Part shown: in pieces, positions 8,094 through 17,116 of the stretch
Layout: every line of letters starts with the position of its first letter
How positions within the stretch are numbered: the first letter of the stretch is position 1
Assembly (NCBI GenBank): GCA_964493015.1
Contig: CAZBLU010000009.1
Span: 1-49,191 of the forward strand
Reading direction: 5' to 3'
Length of the DNA stretch: 49,191 bases
Origin: Caldimicrobium sp964493015
GTDB taxonomy: Bacteria > Desulfobacterota > Thermodesulfobacteria > Thermodesulfobacteriales > Thermodesulfobacteriaceae
Program-made: the position numbers and the translations under genes
The notes under the pieces: generated by a model
The model's database searches: none
What the model saw: only the letters and a program-made list of their open reading frames with translations
What the model was told of the DNA's origin: nothing

Positions 8094-8121
8094 CTGAAAA
8101 AACTTATTTTTGAGATATAAT
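8094..8121 (+). promoter_or_regulatory. Promoter of recG
   Basis: CTGAAA (8094-8099), a 16-nt spacer and a consensus TATAAT (8116-8121). The recG ATG at 8130 is only 8 nt beyond, which predicts a leaderless or nearly leaderless transcript. Confidence 0.55.
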
Positions 8122-8129
8122 TAACTTTA

Positions 8130-10538
8130 ATGGAAGAGTGGTTTGACAAATTTAATAAGTTTCTTGAGACCCTCTGCAAAAACAATTTTGCCCTTCTACC
8201 TAAGAGTAAGGTAGAAAAAAACCTCAACTATTTCCTTGAAAGGGCTCCAAAAGAGTTCTCAGAAAATGACCTTAATTCCATGAAGGCCTTGGCTCAAGAT
8301 TTTGATAAAGTCCCCCTTGAAGAAAAAAAAGAGCGTCTCCTTAAGCTTAGAGAGTTCCTTTCCCAAATTTCTAAAGTCTCATCTCTTCCCTTCTCCGAAA
8401 GCTATACAATACCCGATCTGGATAGATATAGAAAAAATCTTCAAATCCTGGCTATTCCCTTATCCTCCCTTAAGGGAATTGGCCCCAAAATAAGTAAAAA
8501 GTTTGCCAAAAAGGGACTATATACAATTAGAGATGCCCTCTTTTATCTACCAAAGAGCTATGAAGATAGAAGAAAGATTAGCCCTATTGGCTCCTTAAAG
8601 GAAGGTGAAAAAGCCCTTGTCTTTGGGGAGATCCTTCAAAGTGGGGTGAACTACTATTCTCGTAGAAAGCTCTTTGAGGTTATCATTCATGATGGCACGG
8701 GTTTTTTGACTCTTAAATGGTTTAATTTTCACGAAAAAGTCTGGAAGGAGCGTTTTAAAACCAACAAAAGAATATATGCCCTTGGGGTGGTAAGCCGTTT
8801 TTTAAAAAACTTAGAAATGCACCACCCAGAAACTATAACAGAAGAAGAAAGAGAAAAGATAGAAAATGAATTGGGAGTAATTTTACCTGTTTACCCAGGA
8901 ATAGAAAATCTACCAGAGAAAACTTTGAGAAAGATTTTTCAAGGAATTGCTAAAGAATATTTAGAGGCAGTGGATAATTTTATCCCTCCTGAGATACTGA
9001 GAAAATATAAAATTTATCCCTTAAGGGAGGCCTTAAGGGCCCTTCATCTGCCTGATGAAAAGGAAGACTTTGCTCAACTCTTGCGAGAGGATAATCCCTA
9101 TCACCAGAGTATTGCCTTTGAAGAGCTTTTCTTTCTTGAATTAGGGCTTGCCCTTAGAAAAAGCAAAATAGCCAGAGAAAAGGGTATCTCCTTCAAGACG
9201 GATTCCAAGCTTCTTGAAGACTTTTTAGGGAAACTGCCCTTTGAGCTGACCTCAGATCAAAAAAAGGTCATCCAGGAAATCAAGAGCGATATGGCTAAAG
9301 AAGTGCCCATGAACAGGCTTATTCAGGGAGATGTGGGTTGTGGCAAGACAGTTGTAGCCTTTACTGCAGCACTTATCGCTGTAGATAATGGTTACCAAGT
9401 AGCCCTCATGGCCCCCACAGAAATCTTAGCAGAACAGCATTATCGCAATTTTCGTCAGTATGCCCAGCTCATGGGTATCCATACTGCCCTTCTCACTGGA
9501 GGCACAGCTCCCTCTCGAAAAAGGGAAATCTATCATGGTTTGGCCACAGGATACATACACTTTGTCATTGGCACCCATGCCCTTTTCCAAGACCAAGTGG
9601 AATTTAAGAAACTTGGTTTGGTCATTATTGATGAACAGCACCGCTTTGGCGTGCTTCAACGGGCAGCCCTAAGAGAAAAGGCTAAGGGCTTAATCCCAGA
9701 TACCTTAGTAATGACTGCAACCCCTATTCCCAGAACCCTTGCCTTAACTGTCTATGGAGACCTTGATGTCTCCATCATTAGGGAGATGCCCAAAGGAAGA
9801 AAACCTGTAATTACTAAACTCTTCACAGAGAGTAATAAAATCAAGGCCTATGAAGAGCTTAAAAAGGAGCTCAGAGCTGGCTACCAGGCCTATATCATCT
9901 TACCTCTTATTGAGGAATCCGAAGCTATGGAGCTAAAGGCAGTTCTAACCTATGGTGAAGAATTAAAAGAGACCCTTTTAAAGGATTTCAAGGTTGGTAT
10001 TCTCCATGGTAAGATGAGTTCCAGGGAGAAAGAAGAGGTCATGAAGGCTTTTAAAAGGGGAGAAATTCAGGTCCTCATCTCTACCACCGTTGTAGAGGTA
10101 GGGGTTGATGTGCCCAATGCTACAGCCATGATTATTGAACATGCCGAGCGTTTTGGCCTCTCCCAACTTCACCAACTCAGAGGCCGTGTGGGGAGAAGTG
10201 ATAAACAGTCCTATTGTTATCTGATTGCCTATAAAGTTTCTCCTTATAGTGAGGCTTATAAGAGATTACAAGTTCTATGTCAAACCCATGATGGCTTTCA
10301 GATCGCTGAGGCTGATTTAAAACTTAGAGGGCCAGGAGATGTCTTAGGCACTCAGCAATCTGGTTTTTTAGAATTTAAGAGAGCAGATCCTGTGCGAGAC
10401 ATAGATCTCCTAATCAAAGCCAAGGAAGCAGCCTTTGAACTAATACAAAGATCACCAGATTTAAAGGAATATCCTGCCTTAAGGGAGGAACTTTTTAGAC
10501 GCTGGGAAGAAAGACTTAAGCTATCAGAGGTTGCGTAA
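8130..10538 (+). CDS. recG: ATP-dependent DNA helicase RecG
   Basis: RecG remodels stalled replication forks and branched DNA. The 802-residue protein has an extra N-terminal helical region (about 110 residues), as in Thermotoga RecG, then the wedge/OB domain. The SF2 helicase motor carries Walker A GDVGCGKT near 399-406, the Walker B-like DEQHRFG near 500-506, TATPIPRTL soon after, and QLRGRVGRSD in motif VI. There is no clear Shine-Dalgarno; a TATAAT box lies 8 nt before the ATG. The tyrA gene starts 11 bp after its stop. Confidence 0.96.
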   Translation: MEEWFDKFNKFLETLCKNNFALLPKSKVEKNLNYFLERAPKEFSENDLNSMKALAQDFDKVPLEEKKERLLKLREFLSQISKVSSLPFSESYTIPDLDRYRKNLQILAIPLSSLKGIGPKISKKFAKKGLYTIRDALFYLPKSYEDRRKISPIGSLKEGEKALVFGEILQSGVNYYSRRKLFEVIIHDGTGFLTLKWFNFHEKVWKERFKTNKRIYALGVVSRFLKNLEMHHPETITEEEREKIENELGVILPVYPGIENLPEKTLRKIFQGIAKEYLEAVDNFIPPEILRKYKIYPLREALRALHLPDEKEDFAQLLREDNPYHQSIAFEELFFLELGLALRKSKIAREKGISFKTDSKLLEDFLGKLPFELTSDQKKVIQEIKSDMAKEVPMNRLIQGDVGCGKTVVAFTAALIAVDNGYQVALMAPTEILAEQHYRNFRQYAQLMGIHTALLTGGTAPSRKREIYHGLATGYIHFVIGTHALFQDQVEFKKLGLVIIDEQHRFGVLQRAALREKAKGLIPDTLVMTATPIPRTLALTVYGDLDVSIIREMPKGRKPVITKLFTESNKIKAYEELKKELRAGYQAYIILPLIEESEAMELKAVLTYGEELKETLLKDFKVGILHGKMSSREKEEVMKAFKRGEIQVLISTTVVEVGVDVPNATAMIIEHAERFGLSQLHQLRGRVGRSDKQSYCYLIAYKVSPYSEAYKRLQVLCQTHDGFQIAEADLKLRGPGDVLGTQQSGFLEFKRADPVRDIDLLIKAKEAAFELIQRSPDLKEYPALREELFRRWEERLKLSEVA

Positions 10539-10549
10539 ATGGAGGCCTT

Positions 10550-11401
10550 ATGAAAGAAAATTTTAAAATAGGTATTATTGGTGGAGCTGGTAAAATGGGT
10601 CGCCTCTTTCAAGTTTTTTTTGAAAAAAAAGGCTATGAGGTTCTTATTTCTGACAAGGAAGAAGGTCTCAGTCTTGAAGAGCTTTTGGCCAGGGCTAAAG
10701 TTATTCTTCTCTCTCTACCTATGGAGGTCTTTCCCCAAATGGTTCAAAAAATATCCCCCTTTGTAGATGAGAGACACTGGATTCTTGATATCTGCTCCCT
10801 AAAGCTTGAGCCCTCTAAAACCATGAAAAAATATCTTAAAAAAGGGGAACTACTGGCAACCCATCCACTCTTTGGGCCTTACGAAGAGGACCTAAAAGGC
10901 AAAACTTGGGCAATTTATCCCCTAAGAGGCAAAAATCTCTATCGCTGGTTTTGCACCCTCTTAGCAGAAGAAGGGATAAAATGGGTAAAAATCTCCCCCA
11001 AAAGACATGACCAGATTATGGCCATTGTCCAGGTTCTAAATCACTTTTGGCTTGTCCTATTGGGTAAGGTCTTATATGACTGTGGTATAAGTCCTAAGGA
11101 AATTTTAAATCTCTCTACTCCGAGTTTCTTAGCACAGCTCCAGATTTTAAGTAGACTTGCTAAGCAGGATGCTAATCTCTATGCCCGCATTCAGCTTGAA
11201 AATCCCTTTGGAAAAAGAATTAGAAAATTATTATGCCATAATTGTAATTTCTTAGAAAAATCTCTTGACCCCAAAAACCCCGAGAGCTATTGGAGTTTTG
11301 TAGAAAATTTTAAGATAGCCCAAATTATCGCCAAGGAGCTTGAGGAATTATTTTCTATGAATAGCCCAAAGGAGAAGGGTGCCTCCTGTAATCATAGCTA
11401 A
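10550..11401 (+). CDS. tyrA: Prephenate dehydrogenase (TyrA-type)
   Basis: This enzyme oxidatively decarboxylates prephenate to 4-hydroxyphenylpyruvate in tyrosine synthesis. The 283-residue protein has an N-terminal Rossmann motif GIIGGAGKMG (residues 8-17). THPLFGP lies near residue 105, and RHDQIMAIVQVLNHF further on is very like the E. coli TyrA helix that lines the active site. There is no chorismate mutase or ACT domain. An ATG follows GGAGGCCTT. The last 54 bp overlap lgt, which is convergent. Confidence 0.82.
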   Translation: MKENFKIGIIGGAGKMGRLFQVFFEKKGYEVLISDKEEGLSLEELLARAKVILLSLPMEVFPQMVQKISPFVDERHWILDICSLKLEPSKTMKKYLKKGELLATHPLFGPYEEDLKGKTWAIYPLRGKNLYRWFCTLLAEEGIKWVKISPKRHDQIMAIVQVLNHFWLVLLGKVLYDCGISPKEILNLSTPSFLAQLQILSRLAKQDANLYARIQLENPFGKRIRKLLCHNCNFLEKSLDPKNPESYWSFVENFKIAQIIAKELEELFSMNSPKEKGASCNHS

Positions 11402-12124
11402 GCAAAGGATCTGTCCCATGGTTATAAAGCCAAAGAGTAAGGAAAAACTCTGCCCAGGTTCTCTAAGAAACTCAAAGAAAAAGCGAAGAATCCCGTAGAA
11501 GATCATAAAAAGGGCTAGTTTTGTGCCCTCTTTCCAGCTCTTTTGGCGAAGCCCCCATAGCACCAGGAAAAGCAAAAGTCCTGTTACCAAGGATTCATAG
11601 AGTTGCACAGGGTGACGAGGAATAGGCCCTCCCTCAGGAAAAATCATGGCCCAAGGAAGGGTAGTTGGTTTGCCATAGATCTCCCCATTGATAAAATTGC
11701 CGATCCTTCCAAAGAAAAGCCCAAGAGGGGCCGTAACCACAATTAGATCTGCCCAATAGAGAAAACTTTGTCCCTTCCTCTTGAGATAAATATAGCCTAC
11801 AGTAAGTGCCCCTATCAACCCACCATGAAAGGACATCCCTCCTTTCCAGAGGGCGGGTATTTCCCAGGGATGGCTCAAAAAATAATCAGGATAATAAAAA
11901 AAGCAGAAGCCCAGCCTAGCTCCCACAATAAGCCCGATAAAACTATAAAAAAGTAAATTCTCCAGGATGGGGTAAAGCTCTCTTTGACCCCTCTCTTTAA
12001 GTTGATACCTGCACAGAAAGAGACTGACAAAGAAACTGACCACATACATCAAGCCATACCATCTGATTTGAAGAGGACCTATTTTAAAAATAACAGGATC
12101 AATTTTGGGATAGGTAAGCATCAC
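11348..12124 (-). CDS. lgt: Prolipoprotein diacylglyceryl transferase
   Basis: Lgt transfers diacylglycerol from phosphatidylglycerol to the lipobox Cys of prolipoproteins at the inner membrane. The 258-residue protein has seven membrane segments. Key motifs are the early RWYGLMYV, MSFHGGLIGAL mid-protein, the signature GRIGNFINGEIYG, and HPVQLYE. It overlaps nth by 26 bp upstream and tyrA by 54 bp at its 3' end. Likely substrates in this window are the BON protein and the MacA-like adaptor. Confidence 0.95.
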   Translation of the reverse strand: MMLTYPKIDPVIFKIGPLQIRWYGLMYVVSFFVSLFLCRYQLKERGQRELYPILENLLFYSFIGLIVGARLGFCFFYYPDYFLSHPWEIPALWKGGMSFHGGLIGALTVGYIYLKRKGQSFLYWADLIVVTAPLGLFFGRIGNFINGEIYGKPTTLPWAMIFPEGGPIPRHPVQLYESLVTGLLLFLVLWGLRQKSWKEGTKLALFMIFYGILRFFFEFLREPGQSFSLLFGFITMGQILCLAMITGGTLLLWAIHRK

Positions 12125-12737
12125 AAAGGTCTTTTAGTAGACATTCTGGACATTTAGGCTTTTTAGCTTGACAAATTTTTCTTCCATGGGCCTGTAGGAG
12201 ATAGGGAAAAATAAACCAGTCTTCCCTTGGGACTAACTCCATCAATTCCCTTTCTATTTTTTCTGCCTGTTTTGAACTCACCAGGCCAAGCCGCTGAGAA
12301 AGTCTACTCACATGGGTATCCACAGGTATCCCCTCAACCACCCCATAGGCATTGCTAAGCACAATATTAGCCGTCTTCCTGGCTACACCTGGTAACTCCA
12401 GCAATTCCTCCATTGTTCTTGGCACTTCACCACCAAATTTTTCTAAAATTATCTTACAAGCCTCCTGAATGTATTTAGCCTTTTGCTGATAAAAACCTGT
12501 GCTTTTAATATCCTCAGCAAGCTCCTCTAAAGGCACCTTAACAAAATCCTCTGGGCTACGGTATTTTTTAAAAAGATATGAGGTTACCTGGTTTACCCGC
12601 TCATCTGTGCATTGGGCAGAAAGTATGGTGGCCACAAGTAATTGCAGGGGATTTTCAAAATGAAGAGCTATTCTTGCTTCAGGATAGGCCTCTTTAAGCC
12701 TTCTAATTATCTCTTTGACCTTCTCTTTCAGATCCAT
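12099..12737 (-). CDS. nth: Endonuclease III (DNA glycosylase/AP lyase)
   Basis: This base-excision repair enzyme removes oxidised pyrimidines. The 212-residue protein has the helix-hairpin-helix LPGVARKTA with the catalytic Lys, the catalytic Asp in VDTHVSRLSQRLG, and a C-terminal [4Fe-4S] loop with four Cys spaced C-x6-C-x2-C-x5-C. The start has GGGGG upstream. It precedes lgt, with which it overlaps by 26 bp. Confidence 0.95.
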   Translation of the reverse strand: MDLKEKVKEIIRRLKEAYPEARIALHFENPLQLLVATILSAQCTDERVNQVTSYLFKKYRSPEDFVKVPLEELAEDIKSTGFYQQKAKYIQEACKIILEKFGGEVPRTMEELLELPGVARKTANIVLSNAYGVVEGIPVDTHVSRLSQRLGLVSSKQAEKIERELMELVPREDWFIFPYLLQAHGRKICQAKKPKCPECLLKDLCDAYLSQN

Positions 12738-12778
12738 TTGTAGCCCCCTGCTTGCACTCCATTAATTATACTCTACCC

Positions 12779-13408
12779 TTAAGTGTAAACAAGATTGTGA
12801 AGCTCTTGGTAAAATACTCTCTTAAATTCCTCTACATGAGGTAAAGGAGAAATTGAAAGACTTTCCTTCCCCAAAAAGACCTCTGCCTCTTCAAGAATTT
12901 CACTTTTTTTTCCTTCCAAAAGGGCAACCCCTTGAAAGAACATGACCAGTCTCTTAAGTCGCCCCCTGCTCTCAGTTGGCTCACCTTTCTCTAAGGCTTC
13001 CCTTCCCTCCCAAACTAAATCCTTCATTTTTTTTAATAAAGGAATTTGAATTTGCTTTCTAACCTGTTCATCTAACATAATAAATTCTAAAGCCAAGAAT
13101 GCATAATCAAGGTGAGAAAAATCTCTATGTAAAAGAAGTTCTCTAAACCATTGGGCAAATTCTTTTCTCAAAGAATCCACCACATGATAGAACTCATGAG
13201 GTCTGGCCATAGTAGCCAAGGGATCCTCTGAAGAAAAAAGCTCTTTTTTAACTCTTTCCTCTTCATCGGTTCTGATTAAAAACAACAGAGCAAGCTTTAG
13301 ATAAAGCTCATTCTCTAAACTGATTATTTTATCTTCTATAAGGAACCCTTTTTGTCTCCTATAAATTTGTGAAATATTTCGCATCCACTGTAATGTTCTT
13401 ATTTTCAT
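12779..13408 (-). CDS. Unknown helical protein
   Basis: I do not recognise this protein. From ATG 13408 (MKIRTLQWMRNISQIY) it has 209 residues, mostly predicted helix, rich in Leu, Glu, Lys and Phe, with no signal peptide, no metal motif and no Cys pattern. An upstream start at 13444 would add 12 hydrophobic residues but lies inside the plus-strand gene's region. There is no Shine-Dalgarno; TATATT lies 8 nt before the ATG. It is divergent from the other unknown gene (starts 40 bp apart), and the two may be functionally linked. Confidence 0.6.
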   Translation of the reverse strand: MKIRTLQWMRNISQIYRRQKGFLIEDKIISLENELYLKLALLFLIRTDEEERVKKELFSSEDPLATMARPHEFYHVVDSLRKEFAQWFRELLLHRDFSHLDYAFLALEFIMLDEQVRKQIQIPLLKKMKDLVWEGREALEKGEPTESRGRLKRLVMFFQGVALLEGKKSEILEEAEVFLGKESLSISPLPHVEEFKRVFYQELHNLVYT

Positions 13409-13448
13409 GGCAAATAAATATAATACCATTAAGAGAGAGGACAATAGA

Positions 13449-13952
13449 TTGGTTACCTTAAAACATCTTTTTCTTCTGGAAGAAAGAAAAAAAGAAAGAG
13501 CTGTCTATAAGCTCTACTATTTTATTAATCACTATCAATTAGTCTCTTATGATCAATTTCTCGTGCTCGAGGACCAAATTATTAATGGAACGGATCCATC
13601 CTTTTGGTCTTTACTTAAGGAAGGCCTTGAAAAAAACAAGTTAATCTTAGCCAATCTGCTTTCTGAGCTTGAAGAAGAGGGATTTAAGACCTTAAAAGAC
13701 CTTAAAGATCTCCCTCAGGGTTATCTAAGTAAAAGCTTTCACACGGTAGCCCACTTCTTAGACGGCTTTTTTGGTATTGATTCCTATTTTTATAATCTTG
13801 TAGAGGACTCCCATTGGGTTAGCCCAAGCCTAAAAAAAGCTTTAAACCTCAAGCCTAAAGACTACTATCTTCTTCCCTGTGAAGGAATTATAAATGAGCC
13901 AGAGAGAAAATTCGAAACCCTTATGCCTCGATCTTTTTTAAATAAACCTTAG
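13449..13952 (+). CDS. Unknown helical protein
   Basis: I do not recognise this protein. I start at TTG 13449 because AGAGAGAGG (13432-13440) stands 8 nt before it; an ATG at 13407 lacks any such site and would overlap the divergent gene's start. The 167-residue product is largely helical (LKHLFLLEERKKERAVYKLYYFI), has no signal peptide, and ends in a less ordered tail (ERKFETLMPRSFLNKP). Its stop is 2 bp from the stop of the selenoprotein candidate on the other strand. Confidence 0.6.
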   Translation: MVTLKHLFLLEERKKERAVYKLYYFINHYQLVSYDQFLVLEDQIINGTDPSFWSLLKEGLEKNKLILANLLSELEEEGFKTLKDLKDLPQGYLSKSFHTVAHFLDGFFGIDSYFYNLVEDSHWVSPSLKKALNLKPKDYYLLPCEGIINEPERKFETLMPRSFLNKP

Positions 13953-13954
13953 GC

Positions 13955-14269
13955 CTAACTTTGGGCTTCTCTGATTTTTTCTCTCAATATAGCTACTGTA
14001 GGGACTGGGGTAAGCCTTCCAGCTTCGTCAAGAAAAAGTCTTCAGGTAAAATTACCCATGGGTAAAGGTTGAAGTTCTTCTCCATTAATAAGTATAGTTG
14101 GAGAGCCCTTAAAGCCGAGCTTTTCAGCCTCTTCGGCAGATAATCTTTTGTAAATAACTTCAGCTTCAACTCCTTCAAGTTCGAGAGCCTTAGCTATGTT
14201 TTCCCTAAGCTTGGGTTCACTGGTGCAACTCATATTCATGTAAACCTCTATTTTCACCCTCTCAGACAT
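13955..14269 (-). CDS. Candidate selenoprotein: small thioredoxin-fold protein with in-frame TGA
   Basis: The frame starting at ATG 14269 runs 75 codons to TGA at 14044-14042 and then, in the same frame, 28 further codons to TAG at 13957-13955. The first part is a thioredoxin-fold half (EVYMNMSCTSEPKLRENI, Cys15; GFKGSPTILINGEEL near 52-66). The extension, RLFLDEAGRLTPVPTVAIL and onward, reads like the normal C-terminus of this small family, where I recall a Cys in a CR(L/I)Y motif; here that position (residue 76) is the TGA. A hairpin follows the TGA. With Sec the protein has 104 residues. It overlaps the alaS end by 8 bp, with GAGGTG upstream. No sel genes are in the window. Confidence 0.65.
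14003..14041 (-). promoter_or_regulatory. Candidate bacterial SECIS hairpin
   Basis: On the minus strand, 16 nt after the TGA, AAGC (14025-14022) can pair with GCTT (14015-14012) around a 6-nt loop TGGAAG whose second base is G. GAC/GTC could extend it below an asymmetric internal loop. An alternative is CTGG/CCAG (14022-14019 with 14008-14005), whose 10-nt loop starts 23 nt after the TGA. Both place the apical loop about 20-23 nt after the TGA, as in bacterial SECIS elements, though the stems are short. Confidence 0.4.
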
Positions 14270-16859
14270 AATTTTTTATCACCTCCTCTACCCTCTTTCT
14301 AACCTCTTCAAGACTAACCTTTTTACTAATACTACCTTGAGCAAGCTCAGTTCTTCCTCCTCCTTTTATTTCTAGACCCTTAGCCAACTCCTTTAAAACT
14401 TCACCAGCAGAGATCTTTGAGCTCAGATCCTTGGTCACCATACAAAGAAATAGATTCTCCTTCTCCTTCTCCCCCACTAAAATTATAAGTCCTGATTGCA
14501 GCTTATTTTTGAAGAAATCTGCCCATTCCCTGAGCTCTTCCATCTTTTCAGCTCTGAGAGAGGTAACCAAAGTCTTTATACCGTTATACTCCCGCACTTC
14601 AGATAATTTATGCTCAAGCTCCCCAAGGATATTCCTACTCTTCAAGGTTTGAATCTCTCTTTTTAGCTTAGCCACCTCCTGAAGTAGCTCCCCAACCTTT
14701 AAGGAAACATCCTTAGGAGAAACCTTTAAAATTGTAGATAATTTATTAAATTCCTTTTCTAAATCCTTCAAATATTGATAACTTTTTTCTCCACATATGG
14801 CTACAATTCTTCTTATACCACTTGCTACGCTTGATTCGGAAAGGATTTTGAAGAGTCCGACCTCTCCTGTTGCCCTCACATGAGTCCCTCCACAGAGCTC
14901 AAGGGATACCTCATCGATTTTCACAACCCTTACGATATCTCCATATTTTTCTTCAAAAAAAGCAAGGGCTCCGAGGTTTTCAGCCTCTTCTCTTTTCAAC
15001 CATTTAATTTCCAGGGGATAATTAGCAAGAACCCACTGGTTGACTAAGTTTTCAACAGATAAAAGTTCCTCCTCGCTAAGGGCATGAAAATGGGTAAAAT
15101 CAAAACGAAGACGATTTTCTTCTACTAAGGATCCAGCCTGTCGCACATGAGGCCCAAGGACCTTTCTCAGAGCTGCATGGAGAAGGTGAGTAGCGGTATG
15201 ATGGCGAGCAATCTGGAGGCGTCTCTCCCTAAGAACCTCAAGTTCTACCTCTTCTCCAGGGGAGAAAGTTCCTTCAAGGAGTCTAATCTTATGATAAATC
15301 ACATCACCCACTTTCTGTACATCAAGGACCTCTGCCCTACCCCTTTCCCCAGTAATAAAGCCATGGTCAGCTACTTGACCTCCCCCTTCAGGATAGAAAG
15401 GAGTTAAATCTGTAATGAGATAGTCCTCAATTAGGGCAACCACTTTAGCCCTTGTCTTAAGCTCTTCGTAGCCAACAAAAAGGGTCTGCAGCCCTTCCTG
15501 AACCAACCTTTTTATTTCCTCTGGCACCTTTTCTAAGGTCCCCTTCCAGGATTTTCTACTCTCTTCACGGGCCTTTTCCCGAAGGGCCTCAAATCCCTGA
15601 AGATCAAGGGCCATTCCCATAGGCATTACATAATCTCTGACCAAATCATAGGGAAATCCATAGGTGTCGTAGAGTTTAAAGAGGAGTTCTCCTGGAATCA
15701 CGGTAACTCCTGATTCTTTAAGTTTAGTGACCTCTCTTTCCAAGAGCTCTAAGCCGAAGTTCAAGGTCTCCTGAAATCTCTCTTCCTCTATTTTCAAAAC
15801 TTTGACTATAATCTCCCTATTTTGGATGAGCTCTGGATAGATATCCCCATATTCCTCAAGCACAGGGTGAACAAGCTTAAATAGGAAAGGCTCTTTCAGC
15901 CCAAGAAGCTTACCAAATCTAATAGCTCTGCGAAGAATTCGTCTCAAAACATATCCTCTGCCCTCATTGGATGGAATAACCCCTTCAGATATAAGAAAAA
16001 CTCCAGCTCTTAAGTGATCCGCAATAACTCTAAAGGCCACCTCAGTGTCTTTGTTTTCTTTAAAGGCCCTTCCTGTTAACTTGGAAAGCTCACTCATAAT
16101 GCCTGCAAAGAGATCGGTTTCGTAATTCGAGGAAACACCCTGGAGAACAGCAGTGATTCTTTCTAAGCCCATACCTGTATCTATACTTGGTTTGGGCAAG
16201 GGTTTGAGAAGGCCACCTTCAACTCTATCGTATTGCATGAAAACAAGGTTCCAGATCTCTAAGAACCTATCGCAGTCACATCCAGGGGCACAATCTGGTT
16301 TACCACAGGAAAAACTTTCCCCCTGATCAAAAATAATCTCCGAGCAAGGGCCACAAGGACCAGTTTCTCCCATCATCCAGAAATTATCCTTCTCTCCCAG
16401 TCTGACAATCCGTTCCTCAGGCAGGGCAGCAATCTTTTTCCAGAGCCTTGCTGCCTCTTCATCTTCCCGAAAAACTGTAACCCAGAGTCTCTCTCTTGGT
16501 AAGGAAAGCTCTTTGGTGATAAATTCCCAGGCAAAGGCTATAGCCTCCTCTTTGAAATAATCACCAAAGGAGAAATTACCGAGCATCTCAAAGAAGGTAT
16601 GATGCCTGGCAGTATAACCCACATTTTCAAGATCATTATGCTTTCCCCCTGCTCTAACACACTTCTGACAGGAGACAGCCCTTTTATAAGGCCTTACCTC
16701 CACCCCAAGAAAGACCTTTTTAAAGGGCACCATCCCAGCATTGGTAAAAAGTAAAGTAGGATCATCCTTGGGGATTAAGGGGGCACTTGGCACCACCTCA
16801 TGCCCTCTTTCTTTAAAAAAGGCTAAAAATTTATTTCTTACATCCCTTCCCTTTAACAT
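14262..16859 (-). CDS. alaS: Alanyl-tRNA synthetase
   Basis: The enzyme charges tRNA-Ala and edits mis-charged Ser/Gly. The 865-residue protein has the class II core at the N-terminus (LFTNAGMVPFK, GMGLERI), then a tRNA-recognition region. The editing domain follows with HHTATHLLHAAL zinc ligands and the CGGTH motif, and the C-terminal C-Ala domain ends in a Gly-rich GGGRTELAQGS segment. A Cys-rich insert (SCGKPDCAPGCDCD near residues 183-196) is present. GGGAG lies upstream of the ATG. The selenoprotein candidate starts within its last codons. Confidence 0.97.
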   Translation of the reverse strand: MLKGRDVRNKFLAFFKERGHEVVPSAPLIPKDDPTLLFTNAGMVPFKKVFLGVEVRPYKRAVSCQKCVRAGGKHNDLENVGYTARHHTFFEMLGNFSFGDYFKEEAIAFAWEFITKELSLPRERLWVTVFREDEEAARLWKKIAALPEERIVRLGEKDNFWMMGETGPCGPCSEIIFDQGESFSCGKPDCAPGCDCDRFLEIWNLVFMQYDRVEGGLLKPLPKPSIDTGMGLERITAVLQGVSSNYETDLFAGIMSELSKLTGRAFKENKDTEVAFRVIADHLRAGVFLISEGVIPSNEGRGYVLRRILRRAIRFGKLLGLKEPFLFKLVHPVLEEYGDIYPELIQNREIIVKVLKIEEERFQETLNFGLELLEREVTKLKESGVTVIPGELLFKLYDTYGFPYDLVRDYVMPMGMALDLQGFEALREKAREESRKSWKGTLEKVPEEIKRLVQEGLQTLFVGYEELKTRAKVVALIEDYLITDLTPFYPEGGGQVADHGFITGERGRAEVLDVQKVGDVIYHKIRLLEGTFSPGEEVELEVLRERRLQIARHHTATHLLHAALRKVLGPHVRQAGSLVEENRLRFDFTHFHALSEEELLSVENLVNQWVLANYPLEIKWLKREEAENLGALAFFEEKYGDIVRVVKIDEVSLELCGGTHVRATGEVGLFKILSESSVASGIRRIVAICGEKSYQYLKDLEKEFNKLSTILKVSPKDVSLKVGELLQEVAKLKREIQTLKSRNILGELEHKLSEVREYNGIKTLVTSLRAEKMEELREWADFFKNKLQSGLIILVGEKEKENLFLCMVTKDLSSKISAGEVLKELAKGLEIKGGGRTELAQGSISKKVSLEEVRKRVEEVIKNYV

Positions 16860-17116
16860 ATTAATTCTCCCTTAAGGCTCTCTCTTTCTCAGTCAAATTT
16901 AACTATTCTTAAACAAATTGCAAGCCTCTCTTTGAGGCTAAGGGAGTAAAAGATTTTTTCCAATGAAATTGGCAAAGGATAGGTCTTGGCCTTAATACCT
17001 AACAGCCAGTCCAAAATTCTAAAGAAGCCTACATCCCCTTCATAAAGCAAAAAAATTATGGTATATTTAAAATGCTAATAACTAACCTCTATTTTTTCTA
17101 TATTTGAGGGTATCTT
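16860..17116. other. Intergenic region between alaS and the nucleotidyltransferase gene
   Basis: This 257-bp A+T-rich gap lies between divergent genes and should hold both promoters, though I see no clear consensus. A small hairpin AGCCTC-tcttt-GAGGCT lies at 16923-16939. A minus-strand open frame of 53 codons (17050-16889, TTG start) has no ribosome-binding site and is left uncalled. I see no T-box features. Confidence 0.4.

Noticed and set aside
13993..14178. A second minus-strand frame overlapping the selenoprotein candidate, suggesting a frameshift instead of Sec
   Set aside because: The conserved continuation is in the same frame as the first part, directly after the TGA, so no shift is needed. 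The other frame gives an unrelated peptide.
16889..17050. 53-codon minus-strand frame upstream of alaS
   Set aside because: It has a TTG start with no Shine-Dalgarno and no recognisable domain.
16860..17116. T-box or tRNA-sensing leader for alaS
   Set aside because: No T-box consensus or paired anti-terminator was found; only one small hairpin is visible.
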